This document shows positions 20,516 through 27,944 of a stretch of DNA of 37,464 bases, one piece after another. The first letter of the stretch is position 1; each line of letters opens with the position of its first letter. The DNA is from Alphaproteobacteria bacterium (GTDB lineage Bacteria; Pseudomonadota; Alphaproteobacteria; UBA2966), in assembly GCA_030740435.1 (NCBI GenBank), contig JASLXG010000146.1, positions 1 to 37,464 on the forward strand, read 5' to 3'. The position numbers and the translations under genes are program-made. Below the pieces are notes generated by a model that made no database searches, was not told where the DNA came from, and saw only the letters and a list, made by a program, of their open reading frames with translations.

Positions 20516-21239
20516 CCAGCGAGGCGTAGATGGCGGCCACCACGGCCGAATTGTAGGCGCCGTGAATGCCGACCGCGGCCCATAACGAGCCGCTGCGTTC
20601 ATAGGCCAGCGCGAAGACCGCACCCAGGCAGGCCACCAGCAGCATCACCGGCAGGGGATAGTAAAAATGGCTGATGCCGAAGACCAGGGCGCTGGCTGGG
20701 ATGGCGATGGCCGGCCGCCAGCGGCTGCGCATCCAGCCGTAGAGCACGCCGCGGAAGTAGATCTCTTCGCAAAACGGCGTGGCGATGCCGACCAGCAGCA
20801 GCATGCCCAAGAGCCCCGACCAGGAAAAGCCCTGGGGCGCCACGATATGGGCCACCAGGCCGCTGACCGAAAGGCCGAGCAGGCGTTCCGCCGCCTCCAT
20901 CACGGCCACCAGGGCGAGGCCGGCCAAGGCGGCCAGGGCGAAATGGCGCTGGCGCAAGGGCTGTAAACCCAGGTCCGCCCAGTTGAAGCCCTTGCGCAAC
21001 TGCAAGACCAGATATACCGCCGCCACGATGGCCGTCACCTGGACACTGAGGATCAGCAGCATGTGGCCCAGCGAAAGTCCCCGCAGCCGGCCCATATCCG
21101 CCACCGTCATGGCGATGACCACACTGACCACGGTGATGCCGATGGCCACGAAAATGATGATGGCGGCGGTGACCAGCAGCATGTCGTAGCCGTCGATGCG
21201 GCGCTTCGGATTTGCCTCGTGCAAGCCTGCCATGGTCAT
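20493..21239 (-). CDS. CPBP-family (CAAX/Abi) intramembrane metalloprotease
   Basis: A 248-residue multi-helix membrane protein. The family's motifs are present: E158-E159-x3-R163 (CEEIYFRG), H191 (FGISHFYYP) and H226/N230 (HGAYN). These glutamates and histidines form the metal site of the Rce1-like glutamic intramembrane protease fold. Roles of bacterial members vary (bacteriocin immunity, membrane-protein processing) and cannot be read here. It is the last gene of the ispDF-pgpA-pncC operon. Its ATG overlaps the pncC stop by four bases, and its 3' end overlaps the convergent COQ10-like gene by 23 bases. Confidence 0.87.
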   Translation of the reverse strand: MTMAGLHEANPKRRIDGYDMLLVTAAIIIFVAIGITVVSVVIAMTVADMGRLRGLSLGHMLLILSVQVTAIVAAVYLVLQLRKGFNWADLGLQPLRQRHFALAALAGLALVAVMEAAERLLGLSVSGLVAHIVAPQGFSWSGLLGMLLLVGIATPFCEEIYFRGVLYGWMRSRWRPAIAIPASALVFGISHFYYPLPVMLLVACLGAVFALAYERSGSLWAAVGIHGAYNSAVVAAIYASLAIDGGGA

Positions 21240-21754
21240 GCCCGGGTGCTTCCCGAGGCCAGGGCAGTTTGCCTTTCCAATAACATGTCGAGGGCGCTAC
21301 GGACGGTTTCCAGGCGCACGTTGGTGCGCCCGATATCGCCGAATTCACAGCGCTGGTGCCGTGTCTCGAGGCCTTCGCCGGCAGCCGCCATGTGCACCAG
21401 ACCGACGGGTTTGCCCGGGCCACCGCCGCCGGGGCCGGCGATGCCGGTGACGGCGACGCTGAGGCTGGCCCGGGCGCGTTCGCGCGCCCCTTCGGCCATG
21501 GCCCGGGCCACCGCTTCGTCGACGGCGCCGCGGTTGGCCAGCAGCTCGCGGTCGACACCCAGAAAGTGCTGCTTGGCGCTGTTGGCGTAGACCACGAAGC
21601 CGCCGATGACGACGTCGGAGGAGCCGGCGATCTCGGTGAGCGCACCGCCGATCAGGCCGCCGCTGCAGGATTCGGCAAACGCCACGGTTTGGCCGGCCTG
21701 ACGGCAGGCCGCCAACAGGCGCTCGGCCCGATCGAGAATGTCTTTGGCATACAT
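21236..21754 (-). CDS. pncC: CinA-type nicotinamide-nucleotide amidohydrolase
   Basis: A 172-residue stand-alone CinA C-terminal domain. It converts nicotinamide mononucleotide to nicotinic acid mononucleotide in NAD salvage. Conserved motifs are FAESCSGGLIGGALT, VVYANSAKQHFLGV and VTGIAGPGGG. There is no N-terminal MoCF-like domain, as is usual for proteobacterial PncC. It lies four bases after pgpA and overlaps the downstream protease gene by four bases, so it is within a coupled operon. Confidence 0.92.
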   Translation of the reverse strand: MYAKDILDRAERLLAACRQAGQTVAFAESCSGGLIGGALTEIAGSSDVVIGGFVVYANSAKQHFLGVDRELLANRGAVDEAVARAMAEGARERARASLSVAVTGIAGPGGGGPGKPVGLVHMAAAGEGLETRHQRCEFGDIGRTNVRLETVRSALDMLLERQTALASGSTRA

Positions 21755-21758
21755 GATC

Positions 21759-22244
21759 TCAAATCCAATTTAGGGCCAAGGCCAGGACGGCCATGGCGGC
21801 CAGCGCCGCCGCCACGTCGTCGAGCATCACGCCCAGCGCGCCCGGCACCCGCCGTTCGAGCCAGCCGATGGGCCAGGGCTTGAGGATGTCGAAAAACCTA
21901 AACAGCACGAAAGCCAGGGCATACCACGCGATTTCCCGGGGCGCCAGCAGCAGCGTCAGCCATTGTCCGGCAACCTCGTCGATGACCACGGGCGAGGGAT
22001 CGGGGTCGTCGCCGGCGGCGATGTAGACGCCCGAGGCCCAGCAGCCCGCCAGGAAAGCCAGCATTGCCGCCCCGGCCAGCCCGGCCGGGCCCAGCCAGCC
22101 CGCTATCAGCCAGGCCAGCGGCAGCGCCGCCAGCGAGCCCCAGGTGCCGGGCCAGCCCGGCAAGCGGCCCGAGCCCAAGCCGGTGGCGATCAACACCGCC
22201 GGGTGGCCGGGCCGCAGGCCGGGTGGAAGAGGGGTCCAAGCCAT
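21759..22244 (-). CDS. pgpA: Phosphatidylglycerophosphatase A
   Basis: A 161-residue membrane enzyme that removes phosphate from phosphatidylglycerophosphate to give phosphatidylglycerol. It shows the PgpA features: GSGRLPGWPGTWGS near the N-terminus, the acidic motif VVIDEVAGQW, FRFFDILKPWPIGWLE and a terminal VMLDDVAAAL helix. I place the start at ATG 22244-22242, giving MAWTPLPPG and a seven-base gap from ispDF. A longer frame reaches 22349 but would lie inside ispDF. Confidence 0.92.
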   Translation of the reverse strand: MAWTPLPPGLRPGHPAVLIATGLGSGRLPGWPGTWGSLAALPLAWLIAGWLGPAGLAGAAMLAFLAGCWASGVYIAAGDDPDPSPVVIDEVAGQWLTLLLAPREIAWYALAFVLFRFFDILKPWPIGWLERRVPGALGVMLDDVAAALAAMAVLALALNWI

Positions 22245-22251
22245 GGCGGCC

Positions 22252-23415
22252 TCAACCGGGCAGGCGCACCGTGGCCGTGGCCTGCACGGCAATGCCTTCG
22301 CCACGGCCGGTGAAACCCAGGCCCTCGCTGGTGGTGCCCTTGACGGCAACGCGCCCGGGTTCGATATCCAGGATTTCCACCAGCCGGGCCCGCAAGGCCT
22401 GGCGCTGGGAGGCGATCTTGGGCTGCTCGCAGATGATGGTCAGGTCGACGTGGGCCAGGCGGCCGCCGCGGGCCGCCAGGCGGGCCAAAGCGAAGCGCAC
22501 GAAGGTGGCCGAATCCTCGTCCTGCCAGCGCGCCTCAGCGGGCGGAAAGTGGCTGCCGATATCGTCCTCGGCCAAGGCCGAAAGAACAGCGTCGGTTAGC
22601 GCATGCAGCGCCACGTCGGCATCGGAATGGCCGACCAGGCCGCGCTCAAAGGGCAGCGCCAGGCCGCACAGCATGACATGGTCGCCGGGGCCGAAGCGGT
22701 GGACGTCGAAGCCTGAACCCACGCGGACGTCGCCCAGGCGGGAATCCAGCAGCCGGCGGGCGCGCTCCAGGTCGGCGGCCGTAGTGATCTTGAGGTTTTC
22801 ATCGTCGCCCGCTACCAGGGCCACCGCCAGGCCGGCGGCCTCGGCCACGGCGGCATCGTCGGTGAAGTCGGGGCCAACTGACTTAGCGGCCGCCCGGTGG
22901 GCCGCCAGGATCTCGGGATAAGCGAAACCCTGGGGCGTCTGGGCCCGCCACAGGCCGGCCCGCTCCAGGGTGCCGGCGATATCGCCGGAGGGCGCCTGGC
23001 GCTTCAGGGTGTCGGCCAGCGGCAAAGCGGCGATGGCGCCGGGGCCACGGTCAAGGGCCGTCAGCACCCGGTCGATCAGTGTGGCCGCCACGAAAGGCCG
23101 GGCGGCGTCGTGGATCAGCACCCGATCGGGATCCAAATCGGCCAGGCTCTCGAGCCCCAGACGCACCGATTCCTGGCGGCTGGTGCCGCCGCTTACCGGC
23201 TCCAGCAAGTCGAGCCCGGCCACGGCGGTGCGGTAGGGTTCTTCATCGCCAGGCGCAATGACGACGCGTACCGGCCCCACGGCGGCATGCCCGGCAAAGG
23301 TGGCCGCGCTGTGGGCCAGCAGGGCGCGCCCGCCGAGTTCCAGATATTGCTTGGCCTGGGCGCCGCCGAGGCGTTGGCCCCGCCCGGCCGCCACGATCAA
23401 CGCCGCCGTCGTCAT
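22252..23415 (-). CDS. ispDF: Bifunctional IspD/IspF (MEP cytidylyltransferase / MEcPP synthase)
   Basis: A 387-residue fusion enzyme of the non-mevalonate isoprenoid pathway. The IspD half (about 1-225) has the CTP-binding AAGRGQRLGG with AKQYL, then GGTSRQESVRLGL, HDAARPF and TPQGF. The IspF half (about 230-387) begins RVGSGFDVHRFG, with metal ligands D237 and H239, followed by GHSDADVALHALTDA and IGSHFPP. The fused form is common in alphaproteobacteria. It is the first gene of the minus-strand operon and is divergent from the P460-like gene. Confidence 0.96.
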   Translation of the reverse strand: MTTAALIVAAGRGQRLGGAQAKQYLELGGRALLAHSAATFAGHAAVGPVRVVIAPGDEEPYRTAVAGLDLLEPVSGGTSRQESVRLGLESLADLDPDRVLIHDAARPFVAATLIDRVLTALDRGPGAIAALPLADTLKRQAPSGDIAGTLERAGLWRAQTPQGFAYPEILAAHRAAAKSVGPDFTDDAAVAEAAGLAVALVAGDDENLKITTAADLERARRLLDSRLGDVRVGSGFDVHRFGPGDHVMLCGLALPFERGLVGHSDADVALHALTDAVLSALAEDDIGSHFPPAEARWQDEDSATFVRFALARLAARGGRLAHVDLTIICEQPKIASQRQALRARLVEILDIEPGRVAVKGTTSEGLGFTGRGEGIAVQATATVRLPG

Positions 23416-23548
23416 GACCGCAGCCTAGCCCGATCCAGATCAAGCCGTCACGGATTCTTGAAGGCATGTGATTTCCGTCGCCCGTGTTCATACCCAAATA
23501 TCTCTGTCGTGACGCGCCGGACGTGGCGGCAACAACGAGGTAACAATC

Positions 23549-24178
23549 GTGCGCATCTGGATGATCTTGGTCGCGGTGCTGCTGGCGGTCCCGGTGGGGG
23601 CGGCCGAAAAAGACAGCAAAAACCCCCTGAATCCCACCGGTGGCGGCCATTTCGAAGTTGTTGACCCGGCCGAGAAATTGGCCCCGGACAAGGCCGAACG
23701 GATCTATCGCCGGCTGCGGCCGCGCCTGCGGGCGGCCTATGCCCTGTCAGCCGACCGCACGGCCGGCGGCTATGCCAAGTGGCGGCGCTTCAACCGCGCG
23801 CCCTATGAATCCAAACAGCATGGCGGACGCTATCTCAGCAATTACGGCAACCAGGCCGCCCAGGCCTATGGCCGCTTCGAAAAGGCCGGCAAACTGCCGC
23901 CGGGAGCCATCATCGCCAAGGATAGCTCCTCGGTCGGCAAGGACGGCCAGGTGCTGCCGGGGCCGCTTTTCATCATGGAAAAGATGGCGCCCGGGTTCGA
24001 CAAGGCGAGCGGCGACTGGCGTTACAGCCAGATCATGCCCGATGGTTCCATCCTCGGTGTCAGCAAAGGGCCGGGTGCCGAGAACGTGGGATATTGTGGG
24101 CCCTGCCACGCCCGCGTGGCCCGTCGCGACCACCTCTTTTTCATCCCCAGGGCCTATCGCCTCGGCCCTGCTGAATAG
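23549..24178 (+). CDS. Cytochrome P460-like secreted haem protein
   Basis: A 209-residue protein with a signal peptide (about 1-19, cleavage near VGAAEK). It has one haem-attachment motif, C183-G-P-C186-H187, near the end, followed by VARRDHLFFIP. This C-terminal CxxCH plus the FIMEKMAPGFDKASGDWRY block is the pattern of the cytochrome P460 family. Known members oxidise hydroxylamine or bind NO; whether this one has the special haem-crosslinking lysine cannot be judged without an alignment. The start is GTG 23549, with AACGAGG upstream. It stands alone between ispDF and dusB, which are often direct divergent neighbours in related genomes, so it may be an insertion. Confidence 0.82.
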   Translation: MRIWMILVAVLLAVPVGAAEKDSKNPLNPTGGGHFEVVDPAEKLAPDKAERIYRRLRPRLRAAYALSADRTAGGYAKWRRFNRAPYESKQHGGRYLSNYGNQAAQAYGRFEKAGKLPPGAIIAKDSSSVGKDGQVLPGPLFIMEKMAPGFDKASGDWRYSQIMPDGSILGVSKGPGAENVGYCGPCHARVARRDHLFFIPRAYRLGPAE

Positions 24179-24197
24179 CGACCCGCCTTGAGCGCCA

Positions 24198-24226
24198 TTG
24201 CAACGGCGTCACGACCGGCGTATTTT
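24198..24226 (+). promoter_or_regulatory. Likely promoter of the dusB-ntr operon
   Basis: TTGCAA (24198-24203) and TATTTT (24221-24226) are 17 bp apart, 39 bases before the dusB start. Each matches four of six consensus bases. It is the best sigma70-like pair in the 87-bp gap. Confidence 0.45.
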
Positions 24227-24265
24227 CTGCCTAATTATTAAGCACCCGAAGGTGTTGCCCAGGCA

Positions 24266-25285
24266 ATGAGCGATTTCGGCCGCCCGGCCCCCATCCTGGC
24301 CCCCATCGACGTCGGCCCCGTGCGCATCAATGAACCGGTGATGCTGGCGCCCATGTCGGGTATCAGCGACTTGCCCTTCCGGCGTCTGGTCAAGCGCCAG
24401 GGCGCCGGCCTGGTGGTTTCGGAAATGATCGCCAGTCAGGCCCTGGTGCGCAATTCGCGCAAAACCTTGCGCATGCTCCAAAGTTGCGCCGAGGAATTCC
24501 CCATGGCCGTGCAACTGGCCGGCTGCGAGCCCGCGGTAATGGCCGAGGCGGCCCGCTTCAACGCCGATCGCGGCGCCGCCATCATCGACATCAACATGGG
24601 CTGCCCGGTCAAGAAAGTGGTGCGTGGCGAGGCCGGCTCGGCGCTTATGCGTGACGAGGACCTTGCCGCCCGGATCATCGCCGCCGTGGTGGCGGCGGTG
24701 GAGTTGCCGGTGACCCTGAAGATGCGCCTGGGCTGGGACGAAAACTCGCGCAACGCCCCGGAATTGGCCCGCATCGCCGAGGATCTTGGCGTCGCCATGG
24801 TGGTGGTGCACGGCCGCACGCGCCAGCAGATGTTCAGCGGCCAGGCCGACTGGCCTTTCATTTCCCGGGTCAAACAGGCGGTGACCATCCCGGTCATCGC
24901 CAATGGCGACGTGCGCAGCTACGACGACGCCGGCGAAATCTTGGCGCAATCGGGCGCCGACGGCCTGATGGTGGGCCGCGGCTGCTACGGCAAGCCCTGG
25001 CTGCCGAGCCACATCGGACATTACCTGCAGAGCGGCGAACGTTTGGCGCCACCGACCCTGGTCCAACAGCTGGCCATCTTGCAGGAGCACTACGAGGCCA
25101 TACTCGAGCATTACGGCGACGCTATCGGCGTGCGCACGGCGCGCAAGCACATCGGCTGGTACACCAAGGGTCTGCCGGGCTCGGCCGCCTTTCGCGCCGA
25201 GGTCAATGGTCGCGCCGACAGCGCTTTGGTACGCCGCCTGATCGGCGACTTTTTCGCCCGCCTGCTGGATCGCCAAGCGGCATGA
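24266..25285 (+). CDS. dusB: tRNA-dihydrouridine synthase DusB (NifR3)
   Basis: A 339-residue FMN enzyme that reduces specific uridines in tRNA to dihydrouridine. The TIM barrel begins [15 protein letters not shown]. The catalytic cysteine is C113 in [11 protein letters not shown], and the FMN-phosphate region is VIANGDV...[10 protein letters not shown]. It was named nifR3 because it heads the ntr operon in Rhodobacter and relatives, as it does here. The stop overlaps the ntrB start by four bases (ATGA). Confidence 0.95.
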   Translation: MSDFGRPAPILAPIDVGPVRINEPVMLAPMSGISDLPFRRLVKRQGAGLVVSEMIASQALVRNSRKTLRMLQSCAEEFPMAVQLAGCEPAVMAEAARFNADRGAAIIDINMGCPVKKVVRGEAGSALMRDEDLAARIIAAVVAAVELPVTLKMRLGWDENSRNAPELARIAEDLGVAMVVVHGRTRQQMFSGQADWPFISRVKQAVTIPVIANGDVRSYDDAGEILAQSGADGLMVGRGCYGKPWLPSHIGHYLQSGERLAPPTLVQQLAILQEHYEAILEHYGDAIGVRTARKHIGWYTKGLPGSAAFRAEVNGRADSALVRRLIGDFFARLLDRQAA

Positions 25286-26418
25286 GCGAAGCCCTGCCCA
25301 AATCCCCGCCCGATTCCCTCGCCGAGCTCGAACTGGGCGCCGAAGCCATCGTCAATGCCTTGCCCCAGGCGGTGCTGGCGGTGGCTGCCGACGATGGCAT
25401 CCGTTTCGTCAATCAGGCCGCCGAGCACTTCTTCGCGGCCGGCCGGGCGACGCTTTGCAGCCGCGGCATCGGCGATCTCTTCGCCTTCGACAGCCCCGTC
25501 GTGACGCTCATCGCCCAGGTCCGCGAACGCGGCCTCAGCGTCGTCGAATACGGCCTCGATTTGAACCTGCCGCGCCTCGGCACGCGGCCCGTCGATGTGC
25601 AGATGCAGCCCTTGGCCGAGGATCCGGACACCGTGCTGATCGCCATCCAGGAACGCACCATCGCCCAAACCATGGACCGCCAGCTCAATCACCGCGGCGC
25701 GGCACGTTCGATCGTCGCCATGGCGGCGGTGCTGGCCCACGAGGTCAAGAACCCGCTCTCGGGGATCCGCGGCGCGGCGCAACTGCTGGAACAAGGCGCG
25801 GCCGAGGAGGATCGCAACTTGACCCGCCTGATCTGCGACGAAACCGATCGCATCTGCGCTCTGGTGGATCGCATGGAGATGTTTTCCGACGACCGCCCCA
25901 TCGAACGCGGCCCGGTCAACATCCACGAGGTGCTGAATCACGTGCGCGACCTGGCGGCCAGCGGTTTTGCTGCCGGCATACGCATCATCGAAAACTTCGA
26001 CCCCTCGCTGCCGCTGGTGCTGGGCAACCGCGACCTGTTGATCCAGGCGCTCATCAATCTGGTCAAGAACGCCGCCGAGGCAGCGCCCTCGGGCAACGCC
26101 GAGATCATCCTGGGCACGGCCTATCGCCAGGGTGTCTGGGTGGCGGTGCCGGGGAGCCGGGACCGCCTCAACCTGCCGCTCGAGGTCAGCATCCAGGACA
26201 ACGGCGAGGGCATCGCCGAGGAACTGCGGCCCCACCTTTTCGAGGCCTTTGTCTCGAGCCGCGCCACGGGCACCGGGTTGGGCCTGGCCTTGGTGGCCAA
26301 GATCGTGCGCGACCATGGCGGCCTGATTGAATTCCAGAGCCAGCCCAGGCGCACCGTATTCCGGCTCAACCTGCCGGTTATGGCGGATTCCAGGGGGGCG
26401 GAGGAAAACCATGGATAG
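25282..26418 (+). CDS. ntrB: Nitrogen-regulation sensor kinase NtrB (GlnL)
   Basis: A 378-residue soluble histidine kinase/phosphatase that phosphorylates NtrC under nitrogen limitation and is controlled by PII proteins. A PAS domain (about 20-110, [18 protein letters not shown]) precedes the H-box with H153 ([16 protein letters not shown]). The ATPase domain has N-box [11 protein letters not shown]1 DNGEGI and G2 GTGLGLALV. It has no membrane segments, as expected. It overlaps dusB by four bases and ntrC by eight. Confidence 0.94.
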   Translation: MSEALPKSPPDSLAELELGAEAIVNALPQAVLAVAADDGIRFVNQAAEHFFAAGRATLCSRGIGDLFAFDSPVVTLIAQVRERGLSVVEYGLDLNLPRLGTRPVDVQMQPLAEDPDTVLIAIQERTIAQTMDRQLNHRGAARSIVAMAAVLAHEVKNPLSGIRGAAQLLEQGAAEEDRNLTRLICDETDRICALVDRMEMFSDDRPIERGPVNIHEVLNHVRDLAASGFAAGIRIIENFDPSLPLVLGNRDLLIQALINLVKNAAEAAPSGNAEIILGTAYRQGVWVAVPGSRDRLNLPLEVSIQDNGEGIAEELRPHLFEAFVSSRATGTGLGLALVAKIVRDHGGLIEFQSQPRRTVFRLNLPVMADSRGAEENHG

Positions 26419-27856
26419 TGCCACCATCCTGGTCGCCGACGACGATCAGGCCATCCGCACCGTGCTCGAGCAAACTTTGGGCCGGGCCGGCTACGAGGTG
26501 CGTTGCACCGGCAACGCCGCCACCTTGTGGAACTGGATCAGCGATGGTATCGGCGATTTGGTGATCACCGACGTGGTGATGCCCGACGAGAATGGCCTCG
26601 ACTTGCTGCCCCGCATCAAGCGGCTGCGGGCCAAGTTGCCGGTGGTCGTCATGAGCGCCCGCAACACCATGTTCACGGCCATCACCGCGGCCGAGCGCGG
26701 CGCTTATGAATATCTTCCAAAACCTTTTGATATCAATGAATTAGTAGTAATAGTTAAACGAGCATTTGAATCTCCGCAAGGAAGCCCCAGCAGCCCCGCC
26801 GAGGACCCCGGGGATGAGCAAACGATGCCGCTGATCGGGCGCTCGCCGGCGATGCAGGAGATCTATCGCCTTTTGGGCCGGCTCATGAGTACCGACCTGA
26901 CGGTGCTGATTTCCGGCGATTCCGGTACCGGCAAGGAGCTGGTGGCCCGCTCGCTGCACGATTATGGCCGCCGCCGCCACAGCCCCTTCGTGGCCGTCAA
27001 CATGGCGGCGATACCCCGCGAATTGATCGAAAGCGAGCTCTTCGGCCACGAAAAAGGCGCCTTTACCGGTGCCACGGGGCGCGGCATCGGGCGTTTCTTG
27101 CAGGCCGAGGGGGGCACCCTCTTTCTCGACGAGATCGGCGACATGCCGGTCGAAGCCCAGACCCGCCTGTTGCGGGTCTTGCAGCAAGGCGAATACACCG
27201 CCGTCGGCGGCCGCCAGAACATCAAAAGCGACGTTCGCATCATCGCCGCCACCAACCGCAACCTGCGCCAGCAAGTGCGCCATGGGCTGTTCCGCGAAGA
27301 CCTCTTCTATCGCCTCAACGTGGTGCCGATCCGCCTGCCCAGGCTGGCCGAACGGCCCGAGGACATTCCCGATCTGGTGCGCCACTTTCTGACCAAGGCG
27401 GCGGCCGAAGGTCTGGGGGAAAAGGTGCTCGACGGCCTGGCCATGGAAAAGCTGCAGGCCTACGCCTGGCCGGGCAACGTGCGTGAGCTGGAAAACCTGG
27501 TGCGTCGCCTGACAGCGCTTTATTCCGAGGAACTGATCGGGCCCCAGGTGATTACAGCCGAACTGGCCGAGGCGCGCCACCACGGCGCCGACCCCGACGG
27601 CGCCGCCGGGGACAGCCTGGGGGCCGCCGTGGAAAGCCATTTGAGCCGCTATTTCTCGGCCCATGCGGACGCTCTGCCGCCCACCGGGCTCTATCAGAGG
27701 GTGCTACGGGAAGTAGAGAGGCCGCTAATCGCGCTCAGCCTGACGGCGACCCGGGGTAACCAGCTACAAGCCGCCAAACTGCTGGGCCTCAATCGCAATA
27801 CTTTGCGCAAGAAAATCCGCGAGTTCGATATTCCACTGTCCCGTGGCGTTGAGTGA
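26411..27856 (+). CDS. ntrC: Nitrogen-regulation response regulator NtrC
   Basis: A 481-residue sigma54 enhancer-binding activator. The receiver domain has phospho-acceptor D54 ([12 protein letters not shown]) and K104. The AAA+ domain has Walker A GDSGTGKE, the sigma54-contact motif GAFTGA, Walker [12 protein letters not shown] and R-finger region [11 protein letters not shown] Fis-type DNA-binding helix-turn-helix ends the protein ([20 protein letters not shown]). Start ATG 26411 follows GGAGG and overlaps ntrB. Codons 99-121 (26705-26773) are startlingly AT-rich against the rest of the gene although the protein sequence is normal; see the separate entry. Confidence 0.95.
   Translation: MDSATILVADDDQAIRTVLEQTLGRAGYEVRCTGNAATLWNWISDGIGDLVITDVVMPDENGLDLLPRIKRLRAKLPVVVMSARNTMFTAITAAERGAYEYLPKPFDINELVVIVKRAFESPQGSPSSPAEDPGDEQTMPLIGRSPAMQEIYRLLGRLMSTDLTVLISGDSGTGKELVARSLHDYGRRRHSPFVAVNMAAIPRELIESELFGHEKGAFTGATGRGIGRFLQAEGGTLFLDEIGDMPVEAQTRLLRVLQQGEYTAVGGRQNIKSDVRIIAATNRNLRQQVRHGLFREDLFYRLNVVPIRLPRLAERPEDIPDLVRHFLTKAAAEGLGEKVLDGLAMEKLQAYAWPGNVRELENLVRRLTALYSEELIGPQVITAELAEARHHGADPDGAAGDSLGAAVESHLSRYFSAHADALPPTGLYQRVLREVERPLIALSLTATRGNQLQAAKLLGLNRNTLRKKIREFDIPLSRGVE
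26705..26773 (+). other. AT-rich codon patch inside ntrC (probable recombination tract or assembly artefact)
   Basis: These 23 in-frame codons (residues 99-121, [14 protein letters not shown]... to FES) contain 18 G+C in 69 bases (26%), and only one codon (ATC) ends in G or C. Codons such as TTA, ATA, GTA and CGA are rare elsewhere in the window. The flanking codons return at once to GC-rich usage. The encoded residues match what NtrC normally has here, including K104, so the frame and function are kept. Confidence 0.9.
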
Positions 27857-27874
27857 TGCACATTTGCAACAATA

Positions 27875-27883
27875 TGGTATGAT
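27875..27883 (+). promoter_or_regulatory. Possible extended -10 promoter before ntrY
   Basis: TG at 27875-27876, one base, then TATGAT (27878-27883) forms an extended -10 element 61 bases before ntrY. No strong -35 is seen, which extended -10 promoters tolerate. It would allow ntrYX to be expressed apart from ntrBC. Confidence 0.35.
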
Positions 27884-27944
27884 TGCGTGACTTTAGGGCA
27901 TCGATAGCGATTGCCAGCGTCACACACGAACGTCAGAAGCAGCC

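Noticed and set aside
22252-23415. IspD-IspF fusion as a novel enzyme
   Set aside because: The bifunctional form is a known and common arrangement in alphaproteobacteria.
24255-24266. TTGCC-CA-GGCAA palindrome at the dusB start as a regulatory hairpin
   Set aside because: The two-base centre cannot form a stable loop, and such short palindromes are expected by chance.
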